Shown here in pieces: positions 1 to 5,541 of a stretch of DNA of 5,647 nt. Positions within the stretch are counted from its first letter, which is position 1; each line of letters opens with the position of its first letter. Source of the stretch: Actinomycetes bacterium (lineage in GTDB: Bacteria > Actinomycetota > Actinomycetes > Actinomycetales > Cellulomonadaceae); the NCBI GenBank assembly GCA_023462275.1, contig JAEWYD010000016.1:1-5647 (forward strand). The letters are read 5' to 3'. A program made the translations under genes and the position numbers. Under the pieces are notes generated by a model. That model was given only the letters and a program-made list of their open reading frames with translations. It had not been told where the DNA came from and did no database searches.

Positions 1-213
1 CAGCACGGCCGGTACCCCGCGGCTCGCGGCGGACACGACGCGCGCCGCCGCGGCACCGGCGTCAGCGGTGGCGTCGCGGCAGACCGCCAGCGCGCCGACG
101 GGGGTGGGCACGGCGTCCACCGCGATCTGCTGCAGGGCGCAGAGCGCTGCGAGCGCCTCCGGCGTCGCGATCTGCGACAGGACGACGGCGACCGGGGCCA
201 GCTCGTCGGCCAT
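1..213 (-). CDS. Unidentified small protein downstream of hisB, N-terminal part
   Basis: This is an open frame beginning with ATG at 213 and still open at the left edge, so only the first 71 residues are visible. It starts MADELAPVAVVLSQ and is rich in Ala and Val, alternating hydrophobic stretches with short polar turns. No signal peptide, membrane segment or known catalytic motif is apparent. The ATG lies three bases after the TAG of hisB, which places the gene in the hisCB operon and suggests translational coupling. There is no strong Shine-Dalgarno, only a weak AGG in the hisB stop region. In actinobacterial his clusters hisH normally follows hisB, and this N-terminus does not look like HisH, which would begin close to a class I amidotransferase fold. 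I do not recognise the family. That it is a real gene is supported by its tight spacing and by codon third positions that are nearly all G or C. Confidence 0.7.
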   Translation of the reverse strand, partial: MADELAPVAVVLSQIATPEALAALCALQQIAVDAVPTPVGALAVCRDATADAGAAAARVVSAASRGVPAVL

Positions 214-216
214 GAC

Positions 217-816
217 CTACAGGGTGCCCTTGGTGGAGGGGATGCCCTGGACCCGCGGGTCGGGCGCGACGGCCGCCCGCAGCGCCCGTGCCAGCGCCTT
301 GAACTGCGCCTCGACGATGTGGTGCGGGTCGCGGCCGGCAAGCACGCGCATGTGGATGCAGATGCCGGCGTGGTGGGCGATCGACTCGAGCACGTGCCGG
401 GTCAGCGAGCCCGTGAAGTGGCCGCCGATGAGGTGGTACTCCTGGCCCGCGGGCTCGCCGCGGTGCACGAGGTAGGGCCGCCCGCTGACGTCGACGACGG
501 CCTGCGCGAGCGCCTCGTCGAGCGGGACCATCGCGTCGCCGAACCGCGAGATGCCCGCCTTGTCGCCGAGCGCCTGGCGCAGCGCCTCGCCGAGCGCGAT
601 CGCCACGTCCTCGACGGTGTGGTGCACGTCGATGTGGGTGTCGCCGGTCGCCCGGACCGTGAGGTCGATGAGCGAGTGCTTGCCGAGCGCGGTGAGCATG
701 TGGTCGTAGAACGGCACCGACGTCGAGATCTCCGTCCGCCCCGTCCCGTCCAGGTCGAGCTCCACCAGGACGTCGGACTCCGACGTCGTGCGCTGGACGC
801 GCCCCGTGCGGCTCAT
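217..816 (-). CDS. hisB: Imidazoleglycerol-phosphate dehydratase (monofunctional)
   Basis: This enzyme dehydrates imidazole glycerol phosphate to imidazole acetol phosphate (EC 4.2.1.19), the step before HisC, in the cytoplasm. The 199-residue length is typical of the single-domain enzyme. Both halves of the duplicated fold carry their Mn-binding motifs: HHTVED at residues 65-70 and DPHHIVEAQFKA at 163-174. Also visible are FYDHM (36-40), HFTGS (133-137), ESIAHHAG (144-151) and the conserved tail IPSTKG (192-197). There is no N-terminal HAD-type histidinol-phosphatase domain as in enterobacterial HisB, so that activity must be encoded elsewhere; in actinobacteria it is known to be an inositol-monophosphatase-like enzyme. 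The ATG overlaps the hisC stop as ATGA, and a GGGGAGGA ribosome-binding site lies five bases upstream. It is the second gene of the hisCB unit. Confidence 0.97.
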   Translation of the reverse strand: MSRTGRVQRTTSESDVLVELDLDGTGRTEISTSVPFYDHMLTALGKHSLIDLTVRATGDTHIDVHHTVEDVAIALGEALRQALGDKAGISRFGDAMVPLDEALAQAVVDVSGRPYLVHRGEPAGQEYHLIGGHFTGSLTRHVLESIAHHAGICIHMRVLAGRDPHHIVEAQFKALARALRAAVAPDPRVQGIPSTKGTL

Positions 817-1937
817 GCGATCCTCCCCTGTCCGGTGACGTCGAGCAGTGTCTCGCGGAACCGCGCCATCTCGTCCGGCGTGCCGACCGACACGCGGAGC
901 CAGCCGTCGGGGCCGACCTCGCGGATGAGGACGCCGCGGTCGAGCAGGCCCTGCCAGACGGCGTGGCGGTCCTCGAACGTGCCGAAGAGCACGAAGTTGG
1001 CGTCCGACTCCGCGGCGGTCCAGCCCTGCGCGCGCAGCCAGGCCACCGTGGCGTCCCGCTCGTCACGCAGCCCCGCGACCTGCGCCATCAGCTCGTCCGC
1101 GTGCGCGAGCGCGGCCCGTGCGACGGCCTGCGTGACGGCGGACAGGTGGTACGGCAGCCGGACGACCCTGAGGGCGTCGACGAGCTCGGGCGCCGCCGCG
1201 AGGTAGCCGATGCGGGCGCCGGCCATGCCGAACGCCTTCGACATGGTGCGGCTCACCGCGAGGTTCGGGTGGTCGGCGAGCATCTCGAGCGCCGACGGCG
1301 TCCCGGCGCGCCGGAACTCCCCGTACGCCTCGTCCACCACGACGACGCAGCCCCCCGGGACGTCGTCGGCGGCCGCCAGGACCTGCTTGACGGTGTCCAG
1401 CGGGAGGGCCGTGCCGGTCGGGTTGTTCGGGCTGGCCAGGAGCACCACCGACGGGCGGTGCTCGGCCAGGACGGCCGCAGCGTGCCCGGCGTCGAGCGTG
1501 AAGTCGTCGGCGCGGCGGCCGACGACCCACGCGGTCGCGGTGTCCCGCGCGTACTCGGGGTACATCGAGTACGTCGGCGCGAACGACACGGCCATGCGGC
1601 CGGGCCCGCCGAACGCCTGGAGCAGGTGGAGCATCACCTCGTTGGACCCGTTGGCCGCCCAGACCTGTTCGGGGGCCAGGGCGACGCCGGACTCGCGCCG
1701 CAGGTAGGTGGCGAGGTCGAGGCGCAGGTCGAGGAAGTCGCGGTCCGGGTACCGGTTGAGCCCGCGGGCGGCCGCGCGCACCGCCTCCGCGATGTCCGCG
1801 ACCACGGACTCCGACGGGGCGTACGGGTTCTCGTTGACGTTGAGCACCACCGGCACGTGCAGCTGCGGCGCCCCGTACGGCTCGAGACCCTGCAGGTCAG
1901 GGCGCAGCGGCAGCGGACGACGCGGCTGGGGGTTCAC
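813..1937 (-). CDS. hisC: Histidinol-phosphate aminotransferase
   Basis: This PLP-dependent class I/II aminotransferase converts imidazole acetol phosphate plus glutamate to L-histidinol phosphate (EC 2.6.1.9). The 374 residues match the family length. Visible landmarks in order are NENPY (35-39), the phosphate-binding AANGSNEV region (94-101), the aromatic stacking region FAPTYSMYPEY (119-129), SPNNPTG (169-175), DEAYGEF (202-208) with the PLP-contacting Asp202 and Tyr205, the Schiff-base Lys234 in TMSKAFG, Arg242 in GARIGY, and the substrate carboxylate-binding Arg348 in WLRVSVG. The start is GTG at 1937. It has no Shine-Dalgarno, but TACCAT ends six bases upstream, so a leaderless mRNA is likely. 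The stop overlaps the hisB start. Unlike the usual hisD-hisC-hisB order, hisC here is about 2.2 kb from hisD and divergent from a DUF952 gene, so it appears to head its own operon. Confidence 0.97.
   Translation of the reverse strand: MNPQPRRPLPLRPDLQGLEPYGAPQLHVPVVLNVNENPYAPSESVVADIAEAVRAAARGLNRYPDRDFLDLRLDLATYLRRESGVALAPEQVWAANGSNEVMLHLLQAFGGPGRMAVSFAPTYSMYPEYARDTATAWVVGRRADDFTLDAGHAAAVLAEHRPSVVLLASPNNPTGTALPLDTVKQVLAAADDVPGGCVVVVDEAYGEFRRAGTPSALEMLADHPNLAVSRTMSKAFGMAGARIGYLAAAPELVDALRVVRLPYHLSAVTQAVARAALAHADELMAQVAGLRDERDATVAWLRAQGWTAAESDANFVLFGTFEDRHAVWQGLLDRGVLIREVGPDGWLRVSVGTPDEMARFRETLLDVTGQGRIA
822..828 (-). promoter_or_regulatory. Ribosome-binding site of hisB
   Basis: On the minus strand the bases GGGGAGG, followed by ATCGC, lie directly ahead of the hisB ATG at 816, inside the last codons of hisC. 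This is a near-consensus Shine-Dalgarno at normal spacing. It confirms the hisB start and contrasts with the operon-leading genes of this window, which have none. Confidence 0.85.
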
Positions 1938-1949
1938 GCGGCGATGGTA
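1938..1949 (-). promoter_or_regulatory. Predicted leaderless promoter of hisC
   Basis: Reading the minus strand, TACCAT (1949-1944) is followed by exactly six bases and then the GTG start of hisC. A TANNNT hexamer at this distance puts the transcription start on the first base of the start codon, the arrangement of actinobacterial leaderless genes. No convincing -35 hexamer is seen 16-19 bases upstream, where the DNA is G+C rich. There is no Shine-Dalgarno between the hexamer and the GTG. Confidence 0.6.
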
Positions 1950-1977
1950 GCCAGCGCCCCGGCGGTGCCGCGTCGGG

Positions 1978-2006
1978 TTATCAGGTGCTGGGCCCCCCGG
2001 TAGCGT
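1978..2006 (+). promoter_or_regulatory. Predicted leaderless promoter of the DUF952 gene
   Basis: TTATCA at 1978-1983 matches four of six bases of the TTGACA -35 consensus. It is followed by a 17-base spacer and TAGCGT at 2001-2006, a TANNNT -10 element. The GTG start of the DUF952 gene lies six bases further on. Of the four similar sites in the window this is the only one with both hexamers. Its -35 end abuts the expected upstream edge of the oppositely directed hisC promoter, so the two promoters sit back to back in 75 bases. Confidence 0.65.
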
Positions 2007-2012
2007 CGCCCC

Positions 2013-2453
2013 GTGGACTCATCCTCCCCGTCCGACGCCGCTGCCGGGCGCGTGCTGCACCTGGCCGAGGCGGAGGCCTGGCGGCGCGGGCAGCAGTGCG
2101 GCGCATACACGGGCTCCACGCGCGGCGCGGACCTCGCCGACGTCGGATACGTGCACATGTCGACGGCGGCGCAGCTGCCCGCCGTGATCGCGTTCCTGTA
2201 CGCCGACGTGGCGCCCGACGAGCTGGTCCTGCTCGTCGTGGACCTGGCCACCCTGGCCGCGGCCGGCGTCGAGGTGCGGTGGGAGGCCCTCGAGGGGGCG
2301 GGCAGCGCGTTCCCGCACGCCTACGGCGCCGTGCCCGTGGCCGCCGTCGTGGCGGCGCTCGACCTCGCGACCGACGACGCCGGTCGGCTCGCGCTCCCCG
2401 ACCTCGCCGGTCTGCACGTGCTCGGCTCGGTGGACGGGCCCGCGGGCGCCTGA
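2013..2453 (+). CDS. DUF952 family protein
   Basis: This 146-residue protein, the only plus-strand gene of the window, fits the DUF952 pattern over residues 13-115. Conserved-looking positions are His16 in VLHLAEAEAW, Tyr32 in CGAYTG, GYVHMSTAAQ (45-54) with His48 and Ser50, Arg89-Trp90-Glu91, and FPHAYGAVP (100-108). The function of DUF952 is not established. From memory the family has been grouped with the ADP-ribosyltransferase fold superfamily, and the retained His, Tyr and Glu residues would be candidates for an active site; this is family knowledge plus inference. There is no signal peptide or membrane segment. The GTG at 2013 is preferred because a TANNNT element ends six bases ahead of it. 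A second GTG at residue 14 would cut just before the conserved His. The gene diverges from hisC and converges on the kinase-like gene. Confidence 0.85.
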   Translation: MDSSSPSDAAAGRVLHLAEAEAWRRGQQCGAYTGSTRGADLADVGYVHMSTAAQLPAVIAFLYADVAPDELVLLVVDLATLAAAGVEVRWEALEGAGSAFPHAYGAVPVAAVVAALDLATDDAGRLALPDLAGLHVLGSVDGPAGA

Positions 2454-2468
2454 CACCGCGCGGGCGCG

Positions 2469-2500
2469 CCGGGGGTCCGGCGCAGCGGGCCAGGACCCGG
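2469..2500. terminator. Possible bidirectional hairpin terminator between convergent genes
   Basis: The 55-base gap between the convergent stops at 2453 and 2509 contains an inverted repeat. GGGTCCGGC at 2473-2481 pairs with GCC plus GGACCC at 2489-2498, leaving a single bulged A and a seven-base loop. An outer CC/GG pair (2469-2470 with 2499-2500) adds to it if two Gs bulge. There is no T-tract on either strand, so it is at best a non-canonical terminator. The position between two converging genes is what makes it plausible. Confidence 0.4.
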
Positions 2501-2508
2501 TGGGCCCG

Positions 2509-3444
2509 TCAGCCCCGGTCAGCGCCCGGCCAGCCCCACACCCCGTGGTCCGGCTCGAAGTCGCCGAGGTCGCCGGCGGCCAGTCCCGCGGCCAGGTCCG
2601 CCATCGCCATCGCGGAACGCGCGCCGTCCACGTCGAGCACGACGCCGGTCCGCCCGTACTGCTCGGCCACCCGCTGCATGAGGTCCCGCCGGAGCCCGGG
2701 CGCGACGTCGTCGGGCGACCGCGCGAGGTGCCCCAGGTCCAGGCTCGGCGGCCCGACCAGGGCGTGCCGGAAGCCCCACACCCCGGCGAGCCCGCCCACC
2801 GGCCCGTCCAGCACGAGGTTGCCCGGGTGGAACGCGCCGTGCAGCAGGACCGGCCGCGCCGACCACGGCTCGGCCACCCACACCTCGCGGAAGTGCTCGA
2901 CGACGTCGGCCACCCGCTCCTGCAGGCCCGCCGGGACGTCGTCGTGCGCCTCGACCTGCGCCAGCAGGTCTGCCGCGGACCAGCGCGGCACGCCCGCGGC
3001 AGCGGCCGCGTCGGCCGGGACGACGGCATGGAGCACGGCGAGGAAGCGCGCGAAGGACGCGGCCAGCCGGTCGCGGGTACGCCTGTCGGCGGCGGCGTAC
3101 GCGGCGGCGTCGAAGGGCGTGCCGAGGACGGGCCGGTACGCGACCATCGGGCGCCGCCGGCCCGTCCAGGCCACCGCCGGGACGGGCACGGGCAGGAGCC
3201 CGTCCACGAGGGCGAGCGCGGCGGCCTCCCGCTCGACGTCCGGCGCTGGGCCGAGCGGCAGGCGCACCACCCAGCCGTCCTCGGTGCGCAGGACGAGCTG
3301 GTCGTCGGCGGACGGCAGGCGGACCGCCCCCGCCAGGTCGATCTCGTGGCCTTCGGCGAGCACGTCCGCGCACACGGCGGCGAGGCCGTCCGCGGGCGCC
3401 GCGTCGTCGGTCGGGCCCTCGTCCTCGGTGACGCTGCCGGTCAC
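2509..3444 (-). CDS. Aminoglycoside-phosphotransferase-fold protein, apparently a pseudokinase
   Basis: The 311 residues follow the APH/macrolide-kinase fold. The N-lobe strand has WVVRLP (58-63), the alpha-C glutamate is Glu73 in VEREAAAL, then comes PVPVPAVAWTG (85-95), a hinge with MVAYRPVLGTPF (100-111), and a helical segment ending FARFLAVLHAV (131-141). The C-lobe has LLHGAFHPGNLVLDG (200-214) and LVGPPSLDLGHLA (229-241). Active family members have HGDxHxxN and VIDF/W, in which the first Asp is the catalytic base and the second binds metal. Here these positions are Ala204 and Gly224, while His202, Asn209 and Asp236 remain. Phosphotransfer is therefore doubtful, and a binding or regulatory role is inferred. 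The GTG start at 3444 overlaps the upstream stop as GTGA, and no Shine-Dalgarno is evident, which suggests reinitiation after the membrane gene. The same frame stays open further upstream, but that stretch only shadows the preceding gene. No substrate can be named. Confidence 0.85.
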   Translation of the reverse strand: MTGSVTEDEGPTDDAAPADGLAAVCADVLAEGHEIDLAGAVRLPSADDQLVLRTEDGWVVRLPLGPAPDVEREAAALALVDGLLPVPVPAVAWTGRRRPMVAYRPVLGTPFDAAAYAAADRRTRDRLAASFARFLAVLHAVVPADAAAAAGVPRWSAADLLAQVEAHDDVPAGLQERVADVVEHFREVWVAEPWSARPVLLHGAFHPGNLVLDGPVGGLAGVWGFRHALVGPPSLDLGHLARSPDDVAPGLRRDLMQRVAEQYGRTGVVLDVDGARSAMAMADLAAGLAAGDLGDFEPDHGVWGWPGADRG

Positions 3445-4076
3445 GGCGCGGTCGCCGCCGGCACGTCGAGCACCCAGGCAGAGCCCTCGCGGCGGAAGCC
3501 GACGGCGGCGAGGTACTTCTCCGACCGCAGCACGCCGGGCGACGCGACGACGCGCGTCGCCCCGAGGGCCGCGAACGGCCCACCCGCCCGGTAGACGAAC
3601 TCCCCGGGCGTGAAGTCGCGGTAGGGCGGCAGGACGTAGTCCAGGACCACCTGCTCGGTGCCGGGGGCGTCTCCGGTGCGGGACAGGATCACGCCGACCA
3701 CGTCGTCGCCGGAGGTCACCACGAACGCCCGCTCCGCCGACCCCAGGGCCGTGGCCGACGCCGCGTCGAAGAGGGCGATGTCGGCTGCGTGCCGCTCGAG
3801 CAGGTGCGCGAGGATCGGCTCCCGCACGCCGACGGTCACGACGTCGTACGCGCGCGCGTCGTGCCGCTTGCGCAGCAACCCGACGATGATCCACAGGTTG
3901 ATGCCGACGAGGACGGCGTTGAGCCCGACCATCGGCCACACATGGATGGCGGCGTTGTAGACGACCAGGACCGCCGACGCCGCCGCGTTGAGCGCACGGA
4001 AGCGCATGACCCGCGTCTGCAGCAGCGAGACGACGAGCAGCGCCGAACCGAACCAGCCGACCACCTCGAGGAGCAC
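3441..4076 (-). CDS. Small membrane protein with YgjV-like segments and a GNAT-like domain
   Basis: This 211-residue protein has three hydrophobic segments: about 4-20, 28-46 and 49-68. The order matches the small YgjV-like inner-membrane family, in which a conserved WP turn (Trp47-Pro48) precedes an N-rich third helix. A basic RKRHDAR follows at 69-75, consistent with the rest lying in the cytoplasm. Residues about 80-205 resemble a GNAT acetyltransferase domain. LDYVLPPYRDFTPGEFVY (145-162) sits where the acyl-CoA loop of the V-P-x-Y-R-G-x-G-x-G type belongs, and EKYLAAVGFRREG (186-198) matches the GNAT C-terminal motif. The first Gly of the RxxGxG loop is Thr156 here, so activity is uncertain. 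The start is GTG at 4076, with TAGGAT ending six bases upstream. The stop overlaps the kinase-like gene. The substrate and role are unknown; I recall similar membrane-plus-GNAT proteins in other bacteria, but none with a function I can state. Confidence 0.8.
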   Translation of the reverse strand: MLLEVVGWFGSALLVVSLLQTRVMRFRALNAAASAVLVVYNAAIHVWPMVGLNAVLVGINLWIIVGLLRKRHDARAYDVVTVGVREPILAHLLERHAADIALFDAASATALGSAERAFVVTSGDDVVGVILSRTGDAPGTEQVVLDYVLPPYRDFTPGEFVYRAGGPFAALGATRVVASPGVLRSEKYLAAVGFRREGSAWVLDVPAATAP

Positions 4077-4088
4077 GGCCTGATCCTA
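4077..4088 (-). promoter_or_regulatory. Predicted leaderless promoter of the membrane/kinase-like pair
   Basis: On the minus strand TAGGAT (4088-4083) is followed by six bases and then the GTG at 4076. TAGGAT is close to the best actinobacterial -10 form. It lies in the 50-base gap after hisD, which otherwise holds G+C-rich repeats of the GCCGGC type. No -35 hexamer is obvious. Read-through from hisD remains possible, so this may be an internal rather than an exclusive promoter. Confidence 0.6.
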
Positions 4089-4126
4089 GGGCGCCGTGCC
4101 CCCGCCGGCCGCCGCCGGGCGCCGGC

Positions 4127-5455
4127 TCAGCGGGCGAACCTCGCCAGGATCGCCTCGCCGTGCGCGGGCAGGTCCTCGTCGTTCGCGAGCGCGACGATGC
4201 GGTCCCGCACCACGCCCAGGGCGTCCGCGTCGTACTCGATGACCTGGACCGCGCGGACGAAGCTGTGCACGCCGAGGCCGCTCGCGAACCGGGCGCACCC
4301 CCCGGTGGGCAGGACGTGGTTCGAGCCGGACATGTAGTCGCCGAGCGGCACGGGCGCGTACGGGCCGACGAAGATCGCGCCGGCGCAGGTCACGCGCTGG
4401 GCCACCGCCGCGGCGTCGGCCGTCTGGATCTCCAGGTGCTCCGCGCCGTAGGCGTCGCACACCGCCAGGCCCTGCTCGAGGTCGTCGACGAGCACGACGC
4501 CGGACTGCGGCCCGGTCAGCGCGGTCGCCACCCGCTGCGCGTGCTTGGTGGCCGCGACCATCCCGAGCAGGACGCGCTCGACGGCGTCGGCCAGCTCCTC
4601 GGAGTCGGTGACCAGGACGGAGGCCGACGTCGGGCCGTGCTCGGCCTGCCCGATGAGGTCCGCGGCCACGTGCACCGGGTCGGCGCCGGCGTCGGCGAGG
4701 ACGGCGATCTCCGTGGGGCCCGCCTCGGAGTCGATGCCCACCACGCCCATGACCAGGCGCTTCGCGGCGGCGACGTACTGGTTCCCCGGGCCCGTGACGA
4801 CGTCCACCGGCTCGCAGAGCACGGGGCCGTCGGCCTCGGTCTCACCCGCCGCGCCGTACGCGAGCATCGCGACGGCCTGCGCACCGCCGACGGCGTACAC
4901 CTCGTCCACGCCGAGCAGCGCGCACGCCGCGAGGATGGTCGGGTGCGGCAGGCCGCCGAACTCCTTCTGCGGCGGGCTGGTCACCGCGAGCGAGCCCACC
5001 CCGGCCTCCTGCGCCGGCACGACGTTCATGACGACGGACGACGGGTAGACCGCCAGGCCGCCCGGAACGTAGAGGCCGACGCGGCGCACGGGGATCCACC
5101 GCTGGCGCACCTGCGCGCCCGGCTCGATCTCGACCGTGAAGTCCGCTGGCCGCTGGGCGGCGTGCACGGTCCGGGCGCGCCTGATGGACTCCTCCAGGGC
5201 GGCGCGCACGGCCGGGTCGAGGTTCGTCAGGGCCGCCTGGATGGCCGCCGCGGGGACGCGCAGGTGCTCGGGGCGCACCCCGTCGAACCGCTCGGCGAGG
5301 TCGCGCAGCGCCGCGGCGCCGCGCTCGCGCACGTCCGCGACGATCGGCGCCACCTGGACGGCGGCATGGGCCACGTCGAGCTCCGGGCGCGGCAGCGCGG
5401 CGGCGAGCTCGCGCGCGGACGGACGACGGCCACGAAGATCGGTGCGGGTCATCAC
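4127..5455 (-). CDS. hisD: Histidinol dehydrogenase
   Basis: This zinc enzyme performs the last two steps of histidine synthesis, oxidising L-histidinol to L-histidine with two NAD+ (EC 1.1.1.23). The 442 residues are the usual length. The family signature IDSEAGPTE lies at 241-249. Zinc ligands are Gln270 and His273 in GQAEHGP, Asp373 in PLGDYMSGSNH, and His432 in LPAHGEA. The catalytic pair is Glu339-His340 in GAEHLEI. The offsets from the E. coli numbering (Gln259, His262, Asp360, His419, Glu326, His327) are consistent. GLYVPGG (127-133) and TGPGNQYV (221-228) are also conserved. The start is GTG at 5455 immediately followed by an in-frame ATG at 5452; either could be used, and the spacing from TACACT favours the GTG. 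No Shine-Dalgarno is seen. The gene is separated from hisCB by an unrelated block, so it may be transcribed apart from them. Confidence 0.97.
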   Translation of the reverse strand: MMTRTDLRGRRPSARELAAALPRPELDVAHAAVQVAPIVADVRERGAAALRDLAERFDGVRPEHLRVPAAAIQAALTNLDPAVRAALEESIRRARTVHAAQRPADFTVEIEPGAQVRQRWIPVRRVGLYVPGGLAVYPSSVVMNVVPAQEAGVGSLAVTSPPQKEFGGLPHPTILAACALLGVDEVYAVGGAQAVAMLAYGAAGETEADGPVLCEPVDVVTGPGNQYVAAAKRLVMGVVGIDSEAGPTEIAVLADAGADPVHVAADLIGQAEHGPTSASVLVTDSEELADAVERVLLGMVAATKHAQRVATALTGPQSGVVLVDDLEQGLAVCDAYGAEHLEIQTADAAAVAQRVTCAGAIFVGPYAPVPLGDYMSGSNHVLPTGGCARFASGLGVHSFVRAVQVIEYDADALGVVRDRIVALANDEDLPAHGEAILARFAR

Positions 5456-5468
5456 AGCCGCGAGTGTA
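5456..5468 (-). promoter_or_regulatory. Predicted leaderless promoter of hisD
   Basis: On the minus strand TACACT (5468-5463) is followed by seven bases and then GTG-ATG. This -10-like hexamer places the transcription start at, or one base before, the GTG, so hisD mRNA would have no leader. That leaves no room for an attenuator or T-box between promoter and start. No good -35 hexamer is visible in the G+C-rich DNA upstream. Confidence 0.55.
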
Positions 5469-5541
5469 GGCCGCGGCCCCCGGCCCGGCCCTCCGGTATC
5501 CGCAGGCTGGCGGCCTCCGGCGCACCGCCGCCCGGCGAGGG

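Noticed and set aside
62..1066. Minus-strand open frame of 334 codons over hisB and the end of hisC
   Set aside because: It overlaps two well-identified genes in a different frame and reads as Arg/Ala/Pro-rich shadow sequence.
1985..3613. Long plus-strand open frame of 542 codons
   Set aside because: It overlaps the DUF952 gene in another frame and runs antisense to the kinase-like gene. Its translation is low-complexity Arg/Ala/Ser/Pro, as expected of a G+C-rich shadow frame.
3445..3939. N-terminal extension of the kinase-like gene to a start at 3939
   Set aside because: The frame is open, but this stretch is Arg/Gly/Ala low complexity in another frame of the membrane gene. The APH fold begins shortly after the GTG at 3444, which forms a GTGA overlap.
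4089..4126. GCCGGC repeats after hisD as a terminator hairpin
   Set aside because: The units are short self-complementary hexamers with several alternative pairings and no T-tract. They are equally expected from base composition.
5490..5520. Direct repeat CCTCCGG at 5490-5496 and 5514-5520 upstream of hisD
   Set aside because: Seven-base G+C-rich matches are common in this DNA, the copies are not symmetric, and their flanks differ. I cannot support an operator.
5509..5532. Inverted repeat GGCGGC/GCCGCC after the stop of the right-edge gene as a terminator
   Set aside because: It is only six pairs with a twelve-base loop and no T-tract, which is too weak in such G+C-rich sequence.
5456..5541. 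T-box, attenuator or other riboswitch ahead of hisD
   Set aside because: The only plausible -10 element ends seven bases before the start codon, which leaves no transcribed leader, and no T-box or His-codon leader peptide motif is visible in the gap.
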